Below are positions 6,020-8,945 of a stretch of DNA of 8,945 nucleotides, piece by piece. Source of the stretch: Oscillospiraceae bacterium (GTDB taxonomy: Bacteria > Bacillota > Clostridia > Oscillospirales > Ruminococcaceae); the NCBI GenBank assembly GCA_900768705.1, contig CAAGEB010000110.1, forward strand, positions 1-8,945, read 5' to 3'. The position numbers and the translations under genes were made by a program. Positions within the stretch are counted from its first letter, which is position 1. Each line of letters starts with the position of its first letter. The notes beneath the pieces were generated by a model. That model saw nothing but the letters and a program-made list of their open reading frames with translations, made no database searches and was not told where the DNA came from.

Positions 6020-6862
6020 ATGAAAGCTGACTTGCATTGTCATACTACAATTTCCGATGGCTCTCTGGGCATTTCGGATATAATCAGGCAGGCTGACAGA
6101 AACGATGTTCGCTGCCTCGCAATTACCGACCACGACAGCCTTGCTTCAATCTCCCGTTCGGCGGTTCTCGGAAAGCGTTATAATGTGAATGTAATACCTG
6201 CCGTGGAATTCTCCGCCTTTGACAACGACAGGGGACGGAAGGTTCACATACTCTGCTATATGCCCCGCAAGCCCGACAGGCTGGAGGGTCTTTGCCTGCG
6301 CACCAGCGAAGGGCGTATGAAAATCGGAAAAAGCTTTGCCACAAAGGTTTTACAGAAATATCCCATAACCGCAGAAAGCATTCTCCGATATTCGGCAGGC
6401 AGCAAGGCAATTTACAAATGCCACATTATGCACGCCCTTATGGACTACGGCTACACCACCGAGCTTTACGGCGATGTATATTCGGAGATATTCGACGCAA
6501 AGGACGGTCTCTGCGCAGAGCAGGTTCGCTCCGAAGCGGATTTTTACCCCGATGTGCGCTTTGTCACCACGCTTATCCACGCCAGCGGCGGCATTGCCGT
6601 TGTTGCTCATCCCAAGGTCTTTGACAGTCTGGATCTGTCGGAGGAGCTGGCAAAGGACGGCGCAATCGACGGAATTGAGGTATGGCACAGCAGTGCGGAC
6701 GAGCGTTATCGCAGCGAAATTCTTGATTTTGCGGATAAATATAAGCTTATTGCCACCGGCGGGTCGGATTTTCACGGCTTCTACAACCACTATGCAATTC
6801 AGATAGGCTCAAATCTAACTCCCGAAGAACATTTGAACCGTATTATCGGCTCTTCAAAATAA
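6020..6862 (+). CDS. PHP-domain phosphoesterase, YciV/RNase AM-like
   Basis: This 280-residue protein has the polymerase-and-histidinol-phosphatase (PHP) fold with a metal cluster that cuts phosphoesters. Visible metal ligands are DLHCHTTISDG (His6, His8, Asp13), ITDHDS (Asp37, His38), AVEFS (Glu63), His76, AHPK (His197), VWHSS (His223) and GGSDFHG (Asp250, His252). A helical insertion between about residues 85 and 180 and the overall length fit the YciV group, whose members remove phosphate from 3',5'-nucleotides such as pAp and trim RNA 5' ends; the exact substrate is inferred. It is cytoplasmic. AAAGGAG lies 6 bases before the ATG. It is the first gene behind a consensus promoter, and the malic enzyme gene starts 27 bases after its stop. 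Confidence 0.88.
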   Translation: MKADLHCHTTISDGSLGISDIIRQADRNDVRCLAITDHDSLASISRSAVLGKRYNVNVIPAVEFSAFDNDRGRKVHILCYMPRKPDRLEGLCLRTSEGRMKIGKSFATKVLQKYPITAESILRYSAGSKAIYKCHIMHALMDYGYTTELYGDVYSEIFDAKDGLCAEQVRSEADFYPDVRFVTTLIHASGGIAVVAHPKVFDSLDLSEELAKDGAIDGIEVWHSSADERYRSEILDFADKYKLIATGGSDFHGFYNHYAIQIGSNLTPEEHLNRIIGSSK

Positions 6863-6889
6863 TCCGGAAGTACATACGGAGGTTTTAAG

Positions 6890-8053
6890 ATGGATATAAA
6901 AGAAAAAGCACTTGAAAAGCATTATGAGTGGCAGGGAAAAATTGAAGTTATTTCCCGTGCGCCCATTGAAACCAGAGAGGACTTGTCAACCGCATACACT
7001 CCCGGCGTTGCTCAGCCCTGTCTTGAAATTGCCAAGGATCCGGAGCTTTCCTACAAGCTTACCCGCAGAGGAAATCTGGTTGCAGTTATAACCGACGGCA
7101 CGGCAGTTCTCGGTCTGGGGGACATCGGCGGACTGGCAGGTATGCCGGTTATGGAAGGAAAATGCTGCCTCTTTAAGGAGTTCGGCGGTATTGACGCTTT
7201 TCCTCTTTGCGTAAAATCAAAGGACCCGGATGAAATTGTCCGCACAATAGAGCTTATTTCCGACAGCTTCGGCGGCATTAATCTTGAGGATATTTCTGCC
7301 CCCCGCTGTTTTGAAATTGAGGCAAAGCTCAAGGAAAAGCTGGATATCCCCGTATTCCACGACGATCAGCACGGCACGGCAATTGTTGTCGGTGCAGCTC
7401 TTATGAACGCAGTGAAGCTGGCGGGTAAGAAGCTTTCCGAAATTACGGCGGTAATAAACGGAGCCGGCTCCGCAGGCGTGGCTATCGGAAAATTCCTGCT
7501 GAAGCTTGGCGTAGGCAATCTGATTATGGTGGATATCGGCGGTATTCTCAACCGTGACGAGCATTATGACAACCCCGCCCATGCCGAAATGTCGCAGATT
7601 ACCAACAAGGACAACATCAAGGGTACTCTCGCCGACGCACTTAAAAATGCCGATGCTTTCGTGGGAGTTTCAAAACCTAATCTTGTAACTCCCGAGATGG
7701 TTAAATCTATGGCGGAGAAGCCTATTCTTTTCCCTATGGCAAATCCCAACCCCGAAATTACCTATGAGCTTGCCAAGGAAAGCGGTGCATTTATCGTCGG
7801 CACAGGCAGAAGCGATTACCCCAACCAGATTAACAACGTTCTGGTGTTCCCCGGTATTTTCAAGGGTGCGCTGGCAGTCAGGGCAAAGGCAATTACCGAG
7901 GAAATGAAGCTGGCAGCTGCTCATGCAATTGCGGATCTGGTTACAGAGGACAAGCTCTCCACGGATTATATTATTCCCTCCGCTCTTGACAAAAGCGTTG
8001 CCGAAGCGGTGGCAAAGGCTGTTGCGGACTGCGCCCTTGCGGAACGGAAATAA
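6890..8053 (+). CDS. Malic enzyme (NAD(P)-dependent malate dehydrogenase, decarboxylating)
   Basis: This 387-residue enzyme oxidatively decarboxylates malate to pyruvate and CO2 with reduction of NAD or NADP. The N-terminal part has STAYTPGVA (catalytic Tyr36) and MEGKCCLFKEFGGID (catalytic Lys91). Metal ligands are in LEDISAP (Glu133, Asp134) and FHDDQHGTA (Asp158, Asp159). The Rossmann domain shows GAGSAG at 191-196 with Asp215 at the end of the second strand, which favours NAD. MANPNPE and SDYPNQINNVLVFPG complete the family signature. This is the short bacterial form without a phosphotransacetylase-like C-terminal domain. GGAGG lies 7 bases before the ATG. It is the middle gene of a three-gene unit. 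In a fermenter it could link the C4 acid branch to pyruvate. The gene name (maeB-like, mleA or ytsJ-like) is left open because cofactor use is uncertain. Confidence 0.95.
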   Translation: MDIKEKALEKHYEWQGKIEVISRAPIETREDLSTAYTPGVAQPCLEIAKDPELSYKLTRRGNLVAVITDGTAVLGLGDIGGLAGMPVMEGKCCLFKEFGGIDAFPLCVKSKDPDEIVRTIELISDSFGGINLEDISAPRCFEIEAKLKEKLDIPVFHDDQHGTAIVVGAALMNAVKLAGKKLSEITAVINGAGSAGVAIGKFLLKLGVGNLIMVDIGGILNRDEHYDNPAHAEMSQITNKDNIKGTLADALKNADAFVGVSKPNLVTPEMVKSMAEKPILFPMANPNPEITYELAKESGAFIVGTGRSDYPNQINNVLVFPGIFKGALAVRAKAITEEMKLAAAHAIADLVTEDKLSTDYIIPSALDKSVAEAVAKAVADCALAERK

Positions 8054-8098
8054 TTTATGAGGCGTTGCCGTAAAATTTACTGAAAGGAAGTCTGATTT

Positions 8099-8353
8099 AT
8101 GAAATACGAACATATCCCCAGAGGCGTTTGCTCAAGAAAAATGACCTTTGAAATTGAAAACAACATTGTGACCGATCTTCTGGTTGAAGGCGGCTGCAAC
8201 GGAAACCTGAAAGGAATTTCTTCACTGGTAAAGGGATTGGCTGTTGACGATATTATTTCCAAGCTTTCCGGTATTCGCTGCGGAAGCAAGCCCACATCCT
8301 GCCCCGCACAGATTGCGGAAGCTCTTACACGCTTTAAAAAAGAAAACGGATAA
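8099..8353 (+). CDS. TIGR03905-type TSCPD-domain protein
   Basis: This 84-residue protein consists of one TSCPD domain, named for the Thr-Ser-Cys-Pro-Asp motif, here TSCPAQIAEAL at residues 66-76 with Ala in place of Asp. Four cysteines (Cys11, Cys33, Cys61, Cys68) are placed for zinc binding, in G-V-C-S, E-G-G-C-N-G-N and R-C-G-S-K-P-T-S-C-P. Similar domains occur at the C-terminus of some ribonucleotide reductases; the role of the stand-alone form is not established. AAAGGAAG lies 8 bases before the ATG. It follows the malic enzyme gene by 45 bases with no terminator between them, and a strong terminator follows it. Confidence 0.9.
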   Translation: MKYEHIPRGVCSRKMTFEIENNIVTDLLVEGGCNGNLKGISSLVKGLAVDDIISKLSGIRCGSKPTSCPAQIAEALTRFKKENG

Positions 8354-8368
8354 GCACAGTATCATAAT

Positions 8369-8405
8369 AAACTGCCGGCAGATTTATAAACCTGCCGGCA
8401 GTTTT
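8369..8405 (+). terminator. Strong terminator of the PHP-malic enzyme-TSCPD operon
   Basis: AAACTGCCGGCAG and CTGCCGGCAGTTT form a perfect 13-bp stem around a 10-base loop, ending in TTTT, 15 bases after the TSCPD stop. Each arm contains the self-complementary 10-mer CTGCCGGCAG, so the sequence is both a direct and an inverted repeat. On the minus strand it is followed by TTTATTAT and could stop transcription from the right as well. Confidence 0.92.
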
Positions 8406-8497
8406 GACAAATCCCAGTATAAAGCACCTATAGAATGCGCAAAATACTTTGCAAATGTTGTCTTTCCGACGGCTCCCGGAGCTGAAATAATAATCAT
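8384..8497 (-). pseudogene. Truncated P-loop ATPase N-terminus
   Basis: This 37-codon minus-strand frame begins M-I-I-I and continues ISAPGAVGKTTFAKYFA, a full Walker A motif (A-x4-G-K-T, Lys12, Thr13) after a hydrophobic beta strand. It then reads HSIGALYWDLSKL, like the next strand of P-loop NTPases. The frame then enters the terminator of the neighbouring plus-strand operon and stops after four more residues (P-A-G-L). No Walker B or other ATPase part is present, so the rest of the gene is missing. The ATG lies one base after the stop of the 76-codon ORF. Skipping one T at the junction joins the two as LSNRSKMIIISAPGAVGK, which reads naturally through the P-loop strand, so a single-gene origin with a frameshift is likely. 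Stand-alone ATPases that start this way often sit in accessory or defence regions; that link is an inference. Confidence 0.7.
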
Positions 8498-8498
8498 T

Positions 8499-8729
8499 TT
8501 AGCTTCTATTTGATAAAGACTCTTTTATTAAGCTAAGGTCAGGGCTAATAAAGAACGGCGCTTTATAAATGTACCCAAGATACTTATCTGTTTTACCAGT
8601 AAGCCTATAACATGGGGCATGCGATGTATAATTGTATTTAGCCAACAATGAATCCAGTGACATAATTCTCTCTCCTACTAAAATAGATTTCATGTAACCG
8701 TACTCATTGTAACACAGACTATAACTCAT
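8499..8729 (-). CDS. Small ORF before the P-loop fragment, probable N-terminal piece
   Basis: This 76-residue product is not a family I recognise. It has no signal peptide or membrane segment and is rich in Tyr, Ser and Leu, with DKYLGYIYKAPFFISPDLSL near the end. AGGAGGG (8736-8742) lies 6 bases before ATG 8729, an excellent site. A second good site, AGGAGA, precedes an internal ATG at 8663, which would give a 54-residue product starting M-S-L-D-S-L. It may be a real small gene coupled to the ATPase, or the N-terminal part of the ATPase cut off by a one-base frameshift near 8498-8501. I favour the second reading. Codon use is more AT-rich (ATA, TTA) than in the genes to the left, which suggests acquired DNA. 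Confidence 0.55.
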   Translation of the reverse strand: MSYSLCYNEYGYMKSILVGERIMSLDSLLAKYNYTSHAPCYRLTGKTDKYLGYIYKAPFFISPDLSLIKESLSNRS

Positions 8730-8755
8730 GTCAAGCCCTCCTGTCGAAATTTATC

Positions 8756-8806
8756 ATTATAATATTGCACAAAGCTTGCTGCCTCTGCTGGATATTATTT
8801 TATCCA
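8756..8806 (-). promoter_or_regulatory. Promoter-like site with TGGATA/TATCCA palindrome
   Basis: A perfect TATAAT is read on the minus strand at 8756-8761, about 13 bases before the ribosome site of the small ORF. The expected -35 position (8779-8784) is poor, reading AGGCAG. About 30 bases upstream, TGGATA, TTATTT, TATCCA (8789-8806) form a 6-bp inverted repeat that could be an activator or repressor site. The combination suggests a regulated promoter, but the evidence is modest. Confidence 0.4.
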
Positions 8807-8817
8807 ACAATATAAAT

Positions 8818-8841
8818 AGCCCTCGTATTAAACCGAGGGCT
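8818..8841 (-). terminator. Terminator of the gene at the right edge
   Basis: AGCCCTCG and CGAGGGCT form a perfect 8-bp stem around an 8-base loop. On the minus strand it is followed by the U-rich ATTTATATT. It lies about 50 bases after the stop of the partial right-edge gene. Confidence 0.7.
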
Positions 8842-8889
8842 GAAATATGCTGTGTATATGTTGATTTACTTTATCTACATGAAAGTTAT

Positions 8890-8945
8890 TTATCTACCGA
8901 GGAATGCATCTAAATCTTCATCAGAAATGCTTCCAGATGCATCGC
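8890..8945 (-). CDS. C-terminal end of an unidentified protein
   Basis: The minus-strand frame entering from the right edge reads DASGSISDEDLDAFLGR and then TAA. Only 17 whole codons are in the window, too few to name a family. The acidic, Ser/Gly/Leu-containing end is protein-like, and the terminator at 8818-8841 in the right direction supports a real gene end. It lies in the same orientation as the ATPase remnant. Confidence 0.5.
   Translation of the reverse strand, partial: DASGSISDEDLDAFLGR

Noticed and set aside
5971..6030. A 19-codon upstream ORF overlapping the PHP gene start
   Set aside because: GGAGG lies only 2 bases before its ATG, the peptide is featureless, and the PHP gene has its own good ribosome site.
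8244..8513. Plus-strand ORF across the TSCPD 3' end and the terminator
   Set aside because: It lies in another frame of the TSCPD gene and opposite the P-loop fragment, with no start signal and an implausible product.
8728..8913. Plus-strand ORF at the right end
   Set aside because: It runs through a minus-strand promoter, a terminator and the end of a minus-strand gene and has no ribosome site.

Overview
The window looks like chromosomal DNA of an anaerobic Gram-positive Clostridia bacterium, probably a Ruminococcus-like member of the Oscillospiraceae. The evidence is strong AGGAGG-type ribosome binding sites, consensus sigma-A promoters, the Firmicutes order rpsF-ssb-rpsR, a CIRCE operator (the HrcA site) and Clostridia-type small protein families. 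The genus is an inference.

Left part (1-2381, minus strand): a compact operon is read right to left from a good promoter at 2353-2381. It encodes a cysteine-rich TIGR04076-type protein, a TfoX N-terminal-domain protein, a VOC (glyoxalase-fold) protein, a metallo-beta-lactamase-fold hydrolase and a GyrI-like protein. The last three starts overlap the preceding stops, so translation is probably coupled. The GyrI-like gene is broken after 78 codons and is followed by a nested palindrome at the window edge.

Centre (2459-5852): htpG (Hsp90) stands alone behind a sigma-A promoter with a perfect CIRCE, so it should be repressed by HrcA and induced by heat. Its middle domain carries an unusual acidic Glu/Asn/Thr-rich insertion. 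Two convergent terminators separate it from the minus-strand operon rpsF-ssb-rpsR (ribosomal protein S6, single-stranded DNA-binding protein, ribosomal protein S18), which has its own consensus promoter and a roughly 77-nt leader.

Right of centre (5892-8405, plus strand): a second consensus promoter, divergent from rpsF, drives a PHP-domain phosphoesterase, a malic enzyme and a small TSCPD-domain protein. A strong 13-bp-stem terminator ends the unit.

Right end (8384-8945, minus strand): visibly more AT-rich and probably accessory. A promoter-like site and a strong ribosome binding site precede a 76-codon ORF. One base after its stop begins a 37-codon ORF with a clear Walker A (P-loop) motif, which is cut off exactly at the TSCPD-gene terminator. 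The two pieces read best as the frameshifted, 3'-deleted N-terminus of one ATPase. The last bases hold the C-terminal end of another minus-strand protein with its terminator. No rRNA, tRNA, CRISPR array or intact transposase is visible. I saw no intact new system; the ATPase remnant is the most unusual item.
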